From assembly GCA_902825215.1 (NCBI GenBank), contig LR782234.1, positions 2,046,001 through 2,110,000 of the forward strand: a stretch of DNA of 64,000 nucleotides. The letters run 5' to 3'. The translations under genes were made by a program, and so were the position numbers. Below the pieces are notes generated by a model. That model saw only the letters and a list, made by a program, of their open reading frames with translations, searched no databases and was not told where the DNA came from. Source of the stretch: Pseudomonas fluorescens (GTDB taxonomy: Bacteria; Pseudomonadota; Gammaproteobacteria; Pseudomonadales; Pseudomonadaceae). Shown in pieces: positions 56,899 through 64,000 of this stretch; within the stretch, counting starts at the first letter, position 1; every line of letters starts with the position of its first letter.

Positions 56899-57005
56899 CA
56901 GCTACGAGCTGCAAGCTGCAAGCGACAAGTGGGTACAAGTCGCCTGCAGATTTGTATACAGGGATGTCGCTTTTACTTGGAGCTTTCAGCTTGAAGCTTG
57001 TCGCT
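56899..57005. repeat. REPIN of AGCTGCAAGC type overlapping the ccoP2 3' end
   Basis: The left arm is AGCTACGAGCTGCAAGCTGC, continuing AAGCGACAAGT. The right arm, ACTTGGAGCTTTCAGCTTGA and then AGCTTGTCGCT, is its imperfect mirror. The right arm lies inside the last codons of ccoP2. This is a fifth palindrome family in the window. Confidence 0.65.
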
Positions 57006-57929
57006 CAATTGCTCATTATTTCTAGAAAGGCTGTATACATAAGCGGCAAGCAATTGTACTTTATCGTTGCCCAGCAGCTCGTTCTGCGCTGGCATGTGTC
57101 CTTGGCGACCGTGGCGAATGGTCTGCTCCAATTGGGTCAGGCTGGTGCCGTAGATGAAGCCGGCCGGGTGCGTCAGGTTCGGCGCGCCCATCGCCGTAGT
57201 GCCTTGGCCGGTGGCGCCATGGCAGGCGACGCAAGTCGTGCTGAATGCCTGCTGCCCGGCCTGCAGATCCGCCTTGCTGTCGGCGGGTAGCGGCAGGCCG
57301 GCCAGTTCGTGGCGCACGTAGGCTGCAACGTTTTTCACTCCGGCCTCACCGAGTACTTCGCCCCAGGCTGGCATCGCTGCCATCCGCCCGCCCATGATGG
57401 TGGTCTTGATGGTTTCGGCGTCGCCGCCCCAGCGCCAGTCGCTGTCGGCGAGGTTAGGGAAGCCGAACGCGCCTTTGGCATCCGAGCCGTGGCACACCGA
57501 GCAGTTGGAGGCGAACAGACGGCCGCCCATTTTCAGTGCCTGTGGATCCTTGGCCACTTCCTCGAGCGGCATCGCCGCGAACCTGGCGAAGATCGGCCCG
57601 AAGCGGGCGTCGGCCTTGTTCATTTCCTTTTCCCATTCATGCACGCCGGTCCAGCCATCCTCGTAACCGGGCAGGATGCCTTTCCAGTTACCCAGGCCCG
57701 GATACAGAATCAGATAGCCCACAGCAAACACCAGCGTGCCGGCGAACAGCATGAACCACCACTGCGGCAGCGGGTTGTCGTACTCCTCGATGCCGTCGAA
57801 GCTGTGGCCCATGGTCTGGTCGACGCTGCCTTTGGTCTCGCCCCGGCGGGTGCCGATCAGCAGCCAGGTCAGGCCGATCAGGCTGCCAATGGTCAGCACG
57901 CAGATCCACGTACTCCAGAAGGTGGTCAT
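56973..57929 (-). CDS. ccoP2: cbb3 cytochrome oxidase subunit III, diheme CcoP (set 2)
   Basis: This 318-residue protein parallels CcoP1: two N-terminal spans, then heme motifs CSVCH and CVACH, with [23 protein letters not shown] nearly as in set 1. It is slightly shorter, lacking a few residues near position 90. The last residues ([12 protein letters not shown]) are encoded by a REP palindrome and differ from set 1. It overlaps ccoQ2 by 4 nt. Confidence 0.95.
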   Translation of the reverse strand: MTTFWSTWICVLTIGSLIGLTWLLIGTRRGETKGSVDQTMGHSFDGIEEYDNPLPQWWFMLFAGTLVFAVGYLILYPGLGNWKGILPGYEDGWTGVHEWEKEMNKADARFGPIFARFAAMPLEEVAKDPQALKMGGRLFASNCSVCHGSDAKGAFGFPNLADSDWRWGGDAETIKTTIMGGRMAAMPAWGEVLGEAGVKNVAAYVRHELAGLPLPADSKADLQAGQQAFSTTCVACHGATGQGTTAMGAPNLTHPAGFIYGTSLTQLEQTIRHGRQGHMPAQNELLGNDKVQLLAAYVYSLSRNNEQLSDKLQAESSK

Positions 57930-58123
57930 GGCCGGGTACTCCTTGTTTCAGGGGCTGAAGGTGTTTCGGATAGTGGTTCGTCGGCGAACGGCAGCAAGCG
58001 TGCTTCGGCAAACTCCGGCGTGCGCTTGCGGTTGAATACCCACAATGTCAGGCCAACGAAGGCGACGAACACCACGACCGTGCCGAGGCCGCGTATCAGG
58101 CCAGTGCTCATTTCAATGACCAT
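57926..58123 (-). CDS. ccoQ2: cbb3 oxidase subunit CcoQ (set 2)
   Basis: This 65-residue protein has one span ([18 protein letters not shown]) and an Arg/Lys junction, then [16 protein letters not shown]. The tail diverges from CcoQ1. It starts 3 nt after the ccoO2 stop; an internal ATG at codon 5 (MSTGLIRG) is the alternative start. Confidence 0.9.
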   Translation of the reverse strand: MVIEMSTGLIRGLGTVVVFVAFVGLTLWVFNRKRTPEFAEARLLPFADEPLSETPSAPETRSTRP

Positions 58124-58126
58124 GGC

Positions 58127-58735
58127 TCACCTCTTGCTCTTGATCGCAGTGCCGAGCACTTGCAGGTAGGCGACGAGGGCGTCCATTTCGGTCTTGCCCT
58201 TGAGGCTGGCGACCGCGCCACTGATGTCGTCGTCGGTGTACGGCACGCCGAGGGTGCGCATGGTTTTCAGCTTGGTTTCGGTGTGGCTGCTGTCGACCGC
58301 TTGGGTGACCAGCCACGGGTAGGCTGGCATCTTCGACTCCGGCACAACGTTGCGTGGGTTGTACAAATGCGCGCGGTGCCAGTCATCCGAGTAGCGCGCG
58401 CCGACCCGCGCCAGGTCCGGCCCGGTACGTTTCGAACCCCACAGGAACGGGTGATCCCAGACGCTCTCACCGGCCACAGAGTAGTGCCCATAGCGCTCGG
58501 TTTCGGCGCGGAACGGGCGGATCATCTGCGAATGGCAACCGACGCAGCCTTCGCGGATATAGATGTCGCGGCCTTCCAGTTGCAGCGCGGTGTAGGGTTT
58601 CATGCCTTCCACCGGTTTGTTGGTGACGTCCTGGAAGAACAGCGGGACGATCTGGGTCAGGCCGCCGATGCTCACGGCGAACACCATCAGCAGCATCAAC
58701 AGGCCGACGTTCTTTTCAATGGTTTCGTGTTTCAT
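58127..58735 (-). CDS. ccoO2: cbb3 cytochrome oxidase subunit II, monoheme CcoO (set 2)
   Basis: This 202-residue protein has one membrane span and heme motif [12 protein letters not shown], collinear with CcoO1. Differences cluster in the tail region ([20 protein letters not shown]). It lies 10 nt after ccoN2. Confidence 0.95.
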   Translation of the reverse strand: MKHETIEKNVGLLMLLMVFAVSIGGLTQIVPLFFQDVTNKPVEGMKPYTALQLEGRDIYIREGCVGCHSQMIRPFRAETERYGHYSVAGESVWDHPFLWGSKRTGPDLARVGARYSDDWHRAHLYNPRNVVPESKMPAYPWLVTQAVDSSHTETKLKTMRTLGVPYTDDDISGAVASLKGKTEMDALVAYLQVLGTAIKSKR

Positions 58736-58745
58736 GGCGGACTCC

Positions 58746-60170
58746 TCAGGCCATCTGCGCGGCAGCGACGACGTCGGCAGGCTGCGAGGCCCGCACGGTG
58801 CGCCAGGTGTTGTAAGCCATCAGCAACATGCCGCTCAGGAAAATCGCCCCGCCAATCAGCCGCACGACAAAGCCCGGATGGCTGGCCACCAGGGTTTCGA
58901 CGAAGGAATAGGTCAGCGTGCCGTCCTCATTCACTGCGCGCCACATCAGGCCTTGGGCGATGCCGTTGACCCACATCGACGCGATGTAGAGCACGGTGCC
59001 GATGGTCGCGAGCCAGAAGTGCGCGTTGATCAGGCCGACGCTGTGCATCTGCGCCTTGCCGAAGACTTTCGGGATCATGTGGTACAGCGCGCCGATCGAG
59101 ATCATCGCCACCCAGCCGAGCGCGCCGGCGTGAACGTGGCCGATGGTCCAGTCGGTGTAGTGGGAGAGGGCGTTGACAGTCTTGATCGCCATCATCGGCC
59201 CTTCGAAGGTCGACATGCCGTAGAACGCCAGCGACACCACGAGGAAGCGCAGGATCGGGTCGCTGCGCAACTTATGCCAGGCCCCCGACAGGGTCATCAT
59301 GCCGTTGATCATGCCGCCCCAGCTCGGCGCCAGCAGAATCAGCGACATGACCATGCCCAGCGACTGCGCCCAGTCCGGCAGCGCGGTGTAGTGCAAGTGG
59401 TGCGGGCCGGCCCAGATGTACAGGGTGATCAACGCCCAGAAGTGCACAATCGACAGGCGATACGAATACACCGGGCGCTCGGCCTGTTTCGGTACGAAGT
59501 AATACATCATGCCGAGGAAGCCTGCGGTGAGGAAAAAGCCCACGGCGTTGTGGCCGTACCACCACTGCACCATCGCGTCGGTTGCACCGGCGTACAGCGA
59601 ATAGGACTTGGTGAAACTTACTGGCAGCTCAAGATTGTTGACGATGTGCAGAATCGCAACGGTGATGATGAAACCGCCGAAGAACCAGTTGCCCACATAG
59701 ATGTGTTTGGTTTTGCGCTGCATGATCGTGCCGAAGAACACGATCGCGTAGGCGACCCAGACAATGGTGATCAGGATGTCGATCGGCCATTCCAGCTCGG
59801 CGTATTCCTTGGAACTGGTGTAACCCAGCGGCAGGCTGATGGCCGCCAGCAGGATCACCAGTTGCCAGCCCCAGAAACAGAACGCGGCGATTTTCGGCGC
59901 AAACAGTTGCGTCTGGCAGGTGCGTTGCACTGAGTAGAACGAACTGGCGAACAGCGCGCAGCCACCGAAGGCGAAGATCACCGCGTTGGTGTGCAGCGGG
60001 CGCAGACGGCCGAAACTGGTCCAGGGCAAATCGAAGTTGAGCTGCGGCCAGACCAATTGCGCCGCGAGAAAAACCCCGAGGCCCATGCCGACGATGCCCC
60101 ACACCACCGTCATAATGGCGAATTGGCGGACCACCTTGTAGTTGTAGGCGGTACTGATAGAAGTGTTCAT
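58746..60170 (-). CDS. ccoN2: cbb3 cytochrome oxidase subunit I CcoN (set 2)
   Basis: This 474-residue catalytic subunit has the same histidine ligand blocks as CcoN1 ([53 protein letters not shown]). Divergence is concentrated in the first helices and loops ([19 protein letters not shown]) and the C-terminus. It is first in ccoNOQP2. The best Anr box for this operon lies inside the divergent hydrolase gene at 60288-60301. Confidence 0.96.
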   Translation of the reverse strand: MNTSISTAYNYKVVRQFAIMTVVWGIVGMGLGVFLAAQLVWPQLNFDLPWTSFGRLRPLHTNAVIFAFGGCALFASSFYSVQRTCQTQLFAPKIAAFCFWGWQLVILLAAISLPLGYTSSKEYAELEWPIDILITIVWVAYAIVFFGTIMQRKTKHIYVGNWFFGGFIITVAILHIVNNLELPVSFTKSYSLYAGATDAMVQWWYGHNAVGFFLTAGFLGMMYYFVPKQAERPVYSYRLSIVHFWALITLYIWAGPHHLHYTALPDWAQSLGMVMSLILLAPSWGGMINGMMTLSGAWHKLRSDPILRFLVVSLAFYGMSTFEGPMMAIKTVNALSHYTDWTIGHVHAGALGWVAMISIGALYHMIPKVFGKAQMHSVGLINAHFWLATIGTVLYIASMWVNGIAQGLMWRAVNEDGTLTYSFVETLVASHPGFVVRLIGGAIFLSGMLLMAYNTWRTVRASQPADVVAAAQMA

Positions 60171-60262
60171 GGTTCCCCATCCACGGTTCAGCCGAAGTGA
60201 GCGCGCGCAGACCGCGCGAATCCTTCGCCTGGAGTTATAGGCAGACTAAAAGCGAGGCAAGC

Positions 60263-60943
60263 ATGGACAAACAGCACAAGGCCAGTATTGACGGGGATCA
60301 ATGGGCGCAGTGTGTGCGTGATCATGGGTGGCTTTGGGATGCCGCTGTTGGTGAGGCTTCGGCGACTCTGATCCTTGCTCACGGTGCTGGTGCGCCGATG
60401 GACAGCGACTGGATGAACGACATGGCTGGGCGCCTTGCCGGGCTTGGGGTCAATGTGTTGCGGTTTGAGTTTCCGTATATGGCGCAGCGGCGGGTGGATG
60501 GGGTTAAACGTCCGCCGAATCCGGCGCCGAAACTTTTGCAATGCTGGCGGGAGGTGTTTGCGCTTGTGCGGCGTCATGTCGCTGGGGTTTTGGCGGTTGG
60601 CGGGAAATCGATGGGCGGGCGGATGGCCAGTTTGCTCGCGGATGAGTTGGGGGTGGATGCGCTGGTGTGTCTGGGGTATCCGTTTTATGCGGTGGGCAAG
60701 CCGGAGAAGCCTCGGGTTGAGCATTTGGCTTCTTTGCAGACTCGGACGCTGATTGTGCAAGGTGAGCGGGATGCTCTCGGCAATCGTGAGGCGGTTGAAG
60801 CGTATTCGTTGTCGGCGAGTATTTCTGTGGTCTGGATGGTGGCTGGGGATCATGATTTGAAGCCGCTCAAGGCTTCCGGGTTTACGCATTCGGGTCATTT
60901 GGCGAGTGCTGCGCAGAAGGTGGCTGAATTTCTCCGTGACTGA
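60263..60943 (+). CDS. Alpha/beta hydrolase (KANL3/Tex30-like)
   Basis: This 226-residue hydrolase-fold protein has TLILAHGAGAPMDSDWMN near the N-terminus and the nucleophile elbow GGKSMGGRMAS (Ser about 116). The acid region is IVQGERDALG and the catalytic His is in VAGDHDLKPLK, so a full triad is present. The substrate is unknown. The ATG at 60263 (MDKQHKASIDG) is chosen over an earlier frame start. Third-position T and G are unusually frequent for this genome, hinting at a different origin. It is divergent from ccoN2. Confidence 0.85.
   Translation: MDKQHKASIDGDQWAQCVRDHGWLWDAAVGEASATLILAHGAGAPMDSDWMNDMAGRLAGLGVNVLRFEFPYMAQRRVDGVKRPPNPAPKLLQCWREVFALVRRHVAGVLAVGGKSMGGRMASLLADELGVDALVCLGYPFYAVGKPEKPRVEHLASLQTRTLIVQGERDALGNREAVEAYSLSASISVVWMVAGDHDLKPLKASGFTHSGHLASAAQKVAEFLRD
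60288..60301 (-). promoter_or_regulatory. Anr box for ccoNOQP2 inside the divergent hydrolase gene
   Basis: TTGATCCCCGTCAA on the minus strand matches TTGAT-N4-ATCAA at 9 of 10 positions. It overlaps codons 9-13 of the hydrolase. A class II start would fall near 60253, about 83 nt before the ccoN2 ATG. No other Anr box is visible in the short 60171-60262 gap. Confidence 0.65.
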
Positions 60944-60975
60944 ATTTGAGCCGGGTCGGGATTTTGCGTTGCATG

Positions 60976-61030
60976 AAGATCTGCCCCCTTTCCCCCTCGC
61001 CCCTTGGGGGAGAGGGTTGGGGTGAGGGGG
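60976..61030. repeat. REP, CCCTCTCCC type
   Basis: CCCCTTTCCCCCTCGCCCC is followed by TTGGGGGAGAGGGTTGGGGT. This is another member of the IS-targeted family, here uninterrupted, directly next to the inverted-repeat-bounded element. Confidence 0.7.
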
Positions 61031-61033
61031 TTA

Positions 61034-61348
61034 GCTTTTGATCTTGCTTCGAGGACATATCCGTTGCTGCGGTAACGGCCGCTTACGGTTTCGCCTGACG
61101 GCGACTCACTTTTTTTACAAACGCCTAAAAAAAGTAAGCAAAAAAACGCTTGCTCCTACGTTCGGCCCTCGCAGGCTCGGGTCCCTTCGCTGCGGGATCG
61201 ATCCGGGCGCAGCGGCTACGGTTTGCTTCGCTGCACCTCCTTCCGCTGTGTCTGGCTGCGCCAGACGGTCGCTGCGCTCCCACGCCCGGATCAATCCCTG
61301 CGCTCAGCCTTCCGACGTCGCCGGTGAGTCAAAAGCAAGATCAAAAGC
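61034..61348. repeat. 315-bp element bounded by perfect 16-bp inverted repeats
   Basis: GCTTTTGATCTTGCTT (61034-61049) is exactly inverted at 61333-61348. Just inside, GACTCAC (near 61104) and GTGAGTC (near 61324) are also inverted. The interior is GC-rich with many short palindromes. An open frame runs through it, but its translation (many Arg, Ala, Cys and Ser) has no protein character. It resembles a dispersed non-coding repeat of the MITE kind. Confidence 0.6.
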
Positions 61349-61468
61349 ACTCGAGCTAACGCTCATTGTTGAGTGGTGCGGCTTCGCCGCGGGCAGCTGC
61401 GCTGCTTTGCTTTTGTGAGCGAGCTTGCTCGCGAAGGCGGTCTGACAGCCGACCTGTTTCTTACGGAT

Positions 61469-62028
61469 GTACCCAATCCAACTGTAGGAGTGAGCCTGCT
61501 CGCGATGACGCCCTGACAACCGACGATTATCTACCGGCTGGACTCAATCCCTGTGGGAGCTGGCTTGCCAGCGATGGCGACCTTCGAGCCGACCAATCCC
61601 CCACTGATGTACCCAATCCAACTGTAGGAGTGAGCCTGCTCGCGATGACGCCCTGACAACCGACGATTATCTACCGGCTGGACTCAATCCCTGTGGGAGC
61701 TGGCTTGCCAGCGATGGCGACCTTCGAGCCGACCAATCCCCCACTGATGTACCCAATCCAACTGTAGGAGTGAGCCTGCTCGCGATGACGCCCTGACAAC
61801 CGACGATTATCTACCGGCTGGACTCAATCCCTGTGGGAGCTGGCTTGCCAGCGATGGCGACCTCCGAGCCGACCAATCCCCCACTGATGTACCCAATCCA
61901 ATTGTAGGAGTGAGCCTGCTCGCGATGACGCCCTGACAACCGACGATTATCTACCGGCTGGACTCAATCCCTGTGGGAGCTGGCTTTCCAGCGATGGCGA
62001 CCTCCGAGCCGACCAATCCCCCACTGAT
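61469..62028. repeat. Four tandem 140-bp repeats, each with two REP types
   Basis: The unit starts GTACCCAATCCAACTGTAGG and recurs at 61469, 61609, 61749 and 61889, with a fifth divergent start at 62029. Each unit holds one type A-like REP (GTAGGAGTGAGCCTGCTCGC) and one type B REP (GTGGGAGCTGGCTTGCCAGC). Copies 1 and 2 are identical by eye. Copies 3 and 4 carry CCTCCGAG for CCTTCGAG, and copy 4 also has ATTGTAGG and GGCTTTCC variants. A further type A unit at about 61415-61442 lies to the left, and one at 62044-62066 to the right. Confidence 0.92.
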
Positions 62029-62160
62029 GTACCCGGTCCAAATGTGGGAGCGAGCCTGCTCGCGAAAGCTCTCGTTCAAACGACATCAAAACCAACCAGC
62101 CTGTCAGAGGTGATCCCAGCACTTAAACATCATCGGATGGCCGCGTTTAAACTACACGAG

Positions 62161-62450
62161 CCGTTACTCCATAACGGCTACAACTCCTTGCGCCATTACC
62201 TACGCCTACGCCAGAATCCGCCGGCTTACACGGCTATGGGTCGGGCTATATCGTTTGTCGGTCACTGCAAATCAGTGATCGGGTTTGGTAGCCCGTCTGT
62301 AATAGCCGTGTGGCGACACCTGATTGAAGCTTCTCTATCGAGGCTTGATTTATGGTGGTCATGCGTGGGGCTCACTTGTGAGCGCCGGGTTCCTATTGCA
62401 GCCGGTCTACCAACCCGCGTATGGCCACCACCCACTCGTTTGGTAGCGAG
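62161..62450 (+). ncRNA. Candidate structured RNA leader upstream of the DUF6124-like gene
   Basis: Several helices are visible: CCGTTA/TAACGG (62161-62177), TCACTG/CAGTGA (62262-62278), and CGGG/CCCG with loop TTTGGTAG (62280-62295). Next come AAGCTTC/GAGGCTT (62327-62346) and a 12-bp stem GGTGGTCATGCG with CGTATGGCCACC (62354-62429, two G-T pairs). That stem encloses GCTCA/TGAGC and CGGGTT/AACCCG. Last is CTCG/CGAG with the same loop TTTGGTAG (62435-62450). CTACCAA at 62407-62413 complements both loops. The frame is open through it, but the DUF6124-like ATG has its own ribosome site. Confidence 0.6.
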
Positions 62451-62487
62451 CGTGATGGCTTCCCAAACTGCGATAGGAGTTTCATCC

Positions 62488-62853
62488 ATGTTCAAAATCA
62501 CACCCAACCCACCCGTCACCGACCAAATCCCCCACGACCCAGCGCTGACCCCGCAAAAGGTCAAAGAAGCCACCGACCGCGCGCTCGATTACTATCTCAA
62601 GCCCGAAGACCTGGCGGCCGCGCCAACCTCGCCAAAAAATCGCCCGGTCTATCTCGTCGACCCGACGCTGGATGACGAAACCCTGCTGGTGGAGGCGAGC
62701 GCGTCGCTTTCATATGCCCATGCCATGGCCGGCAACATCGCCCATTCCATTGGCGGCCCGGAGCGTAAACCGCTGCTGGCGCTGCAACAGGTGATCATGC
62801 TGAACGAGCTGTTGGTCAATCGACTGTTGGATAAGCTGAAGTTGCCTCAATAA
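62488..62853 (+). CDS. DUF6124-like small protein
   Basis: This 121-residue protein has a Pro-rich N-terminus (MFKITPNPPVTDQIPHDPAL), the segment KVKEATDRALDYYL, then VDPTLDDETLLVEASASLSYAHAMAGNIAH and a Leu-rich C-terminal helix. It fits the small DUF6124/DUF3077-like proteins abundant in fluorescent pseudomonads (from memory, unverified). The function is unknown. The ATG at 62488 is preceded by ATAGGAG. The same frame stays open for 148 codons upstream through the structured leader, but that translation is Arg/Ser/Trp-rich and unlike a domain. Confidence 0.7.
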   Translation: MFKITPNPPVTDQIPHDPALTPQKVKEATDRALDYYLKPEDLAAAPTSPKNRPVYLVDPTLDDETLLVEASASLSYAHAMAGNIAHSIGGPERKPLLALQQVIMLNELLVNRLLDKLKLPQ

Positions 62854-62872
62854 TTTCGCTGACTGTTATGGC

Positions 62873-62970
62873 CTCTTCGCGAGCAGGCTCGCTCCCACGG
62901 GGATTGTCGTCGGACACAAATCTGTGATCCCACTACGTTCTAAAATAGGAGCGAGCCCTGCTCGCGAAGG
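62873..62970. repeat. REPIN, type A
   Basis: TCTTCGCGAGCAGGCTCGCT and a mirrored copy with one extra C (GAGCGAGCCCTGCTCGCGAA) lie downstream of the DUF6124-like gene. Confidence 0.82.
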
Positions 62971-63006
62971 TGGTCTGCCAAGCACTATGAATTTCAGACA
63001 CGCAAT

Positions 63007-63038
63007 AAAAAAACCGGAAGCTTTCGCTACCCGGTTTT
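63007..63038 (-). terminator. Terminator-like hairpin downstream of the toxin gene
   Basis: The stem AAACCGG/CCGGTTT encloses a 13-nt loop with A and T tracts outside. On the minus strand it ends in TTTTTTTATT, 108 nt past the toxin stop. Confidence 0.65.
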
Positions 63039-63145
63039 GCAGGATCAAATGATCGCAGCCTGCCACAGCCCTTACAGATCATCGGCATGGACGGTGCGCA
63101 GGTAGCGATCTTTCGCTTGTTGCTGGTCTCGATTAGCGCTTTGAT

Positions 63146-63565
63146 TCACAAATCATCCAGATCGGGAAAGATAATCCTGCCTAATGCCCAGGGTTCAACG
63201 ATTTCACAATGCACGGTGCGCAGAAATGACCCCCACTCGCTTCGGTTATGGGCATCCGGGCCGGTGATTGTCAGTAGCAAGTACTCATCCCGAAAAGCGT
63301 CATAGGCATAAATCAGCCAAAAGTCATTGTCAGTATCATTAACCAATGCTGTCCGGTAATACTGGCGATTTATTTTTGCCCATCGAGTCTGCAGTGACTT
63401 TGTACTGGCAAGGTGGATGTGGTGCATGTCGCTCAGATCGAGTCGTTCATCCCGCCCGAAAATGGCAGGTAATTCATCGCAAATTTTGTAGTTGTAGAAG
63501 TGTGCAGCGAAGTTTTGCCAGTTATTGATTCGTTCAAAAAGTGCAGAAATTTTGATGGCTGGCAT
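63146..63565 (-). CDS. YafO family type II toxin (mRNA interferase)
   Basis: This 139-residue protein resembles E. coli YafO, a ribosome-dependent mRNA interferase. Shared text includes an N-terminal helix, then LPAIFGRDERLD (E. coli LPDIFGRDALYD), MHHIHLAS (VAHIHLAN), a Trp/Tyr-rich strand region (WLIYAYDAF versus HLVYCQGAF) and LLLTITGPDAHNR. Length matches the family. It starts 6 nt after the small upstream gene, the usual antitoxin-toxin order. GC content is lower than in the core genome, which supports acquisition. Confidence 0.8.
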   Translation of the reverse strand: MPAIKISALFERINNWQNFAAHFYNYKICDELPAIFGRDERLDLSDMHHIHLASTKSLQTRWAKINRQYYRTALVNDTDNDFWLIYAYDAFRDEYLLLTITGPDAHNRSEWGSFLRTVHCEIVEPWALGRIIFPDLDDL

Positions 63566-63571
63566 CCAGGC

Positions 63572-63718
63572 CTACTTTGTAATAGGTAGCCTGCCAGTGA
63601 TCACAAATTTATCGAACACTTTCTGCCCATCACGCGCGGCTTGCCGAACATCAAGGAATGTCAGTTCTTCACGGACTGCCTTTTTGCTGGGTTTGTCGGT
63701 TTTTCGAGTGGTGGCCAT
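63572..63718 (-). CDS. Putative antitoxin partner of the YafO-like toxin
   Basis: This 48-residue basic protein (MATTRKTDKPSKKAVREELTF begins it) ends DGQKVFDKFVITGRLPITK. The start at 63718 is decided by GGAGG six nt upstream; an earlier in-frame ATG at 63742 is possible. It is much shorter than YafN and lacks its recognisable Phd/YefM DNA-binding part. It may be a minimal antitoxin with only the toxin-binding segment. The assignment rests on size, order and 6-nt spacing to the toxin. Confidence 0.65.
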   Translation of the reverse strand: MATTRKTDKPSKKAVREELTFLDVRQAARDGQKVFDKFVITGRLPITK

Positions 63719-63882
63719 CGGAGCCTCCGAAGGATGTGTATTCATGCTGACCAGCTTATGTGAATAAGTTTTGACCGGCAAACGATAGAACCTTGCCTCA
63801 ACGAGCACCAGTCGGCGCATTCTGGGCGAGTTGTAGGCAGTGTCGGCATTGCTTGAGTGAGATCGTCGTCGGCAGAGAAGGC

Positions 63883-63983
63883 CTCTTCGCGAGCAGGCTC
63901 GCTCCTACAAGGGATCGTGACCGGGTACATAAACCTGTGATCACCGCAGATCCAATGTAGGCCTTCGCCTGTTCGCGATGACG
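63883..63983. repeat. REPIN, type A (degenerate right copy)
   Basis: TCTTCGCGAGCAGGCTCGCT is followed about 60 nt later by a partly decayed mirrored unit (GTAGGCCTTCGCCTGTTCGC). Confidence 0.65.
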
Positions 63984-64000
63984 ATCTGCCGGCGACCAAA

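Noticed and set aside
56603-57025. Small genes in the ccoN1-ccoP2 gap
   Set aside because: Competing frames on both strands, none with a recognisable product; the right part is a REP.
61038-61418. Open frame through the inverted-repeat-bounded element
   Set aside because: Composition is not protein-like, it extends past the element end, and the DNA is better explained as a non-coding repeat.
61469-62028. CRISPR array
   Set aside because: The 140-bp units are contiguous and near identical throughout, with no unique spacers. Each contains REP palindromes and there are no cas genes.
62044-62487. In-frame N-terminal extension of the DUF6124-like protein
   Set aside because: The frame is open, but it begins inside a REP and runs through strong hairpins. 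A good ribosome site precedes the ATG at 62488. Kept only as an alternative to test.

Overview
The window is a chromosomal segment of a fluorescent Pseudomonas, most likely the P. fluorescens group. The evidence is the high GC with GC-ending codons, the many REP/REPIN palindromes of the fluorescens type, and a gene order matching the pseudomonad block xdh-smc-zipA-ligA / dnaX-ybaB-recR / apt-anr-hemN-ccoSIHG-cco1-cco2. Names rest on reading the translations and motifs; no database search was run.

Left part (1-6.1 kb): nitrate assimilation on the minus strand. Order of transcription is nasS (nitrate sensor), nasT (ANTAR antiterminator), then a sigma-54 promoter with an attenuator-like leader, nasA (nitrate transporter) and a PP2C phosphatase/Ser-Thr kinase fusion cut by the window start. 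A 1285-bp IS481-type element sits between nasT and the nasA promoter. 6.3-15.4 kb holds housekeeping genes: pyrD, rmf with a multi-hairpin leader, the fused rRNA methyltransferase rlmKL, a CHASE-PAS-GGDEF diguanylate cyclase, dacB and yggL. A second identical IS copy follows at 15.4-16.7 kb.

16.9-26.5 kb is a purine catabolism locus: a BenE-type transporter, a GntR regulator, guaD-xdhC-xdhB-xdhA and a second GntR regulator divergent from xdhA. Then come smc, zipA, ligA, a zinc-ribbon metallopeptidase, the 4.5S SRP RNA gene (ffs), two small orphan genes, a periplasmic binding protein, dnaX-ybaB, a CurA-type oxidoreductase, recR, an acyl-CoA dehydrogenase and apt.

44-60.2 kb is a micro-aerobic respiration block on the minus strand: anr, hemN, a TauE/SafE-type membrane protein, ccoS, ccoI, ccoH, ccoG and two complete cbb3 oxidase operons (ccoNOQP1, ccoNOQP2). 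Anr-type boxes are visible upstream of hemN and, with mismatches, upstream of ccoG, ccoN1 and ccoN2. The regulator, its oxidase targets, their assembly genes and the oxygen-independent heme enzyme therefore lie together.

The right end (60.3-64 kb) is accessory and repeat-rich: an alpha/beta hydrolase, a 315-bp element bounded by perfect 16-bp inverted repeats, four tandem copies of a 140-bp unit carrying two REP types, a strongly structured leader before a small DUF6124-like gene, and a YafO-like toxin-antitoxin pair. The strongest candidates for something undescribed are the structured leader at 62.2-62.5 kb, the REP-targeting IS pair, the tandem REP array and the inverted-repeat-bounded element.
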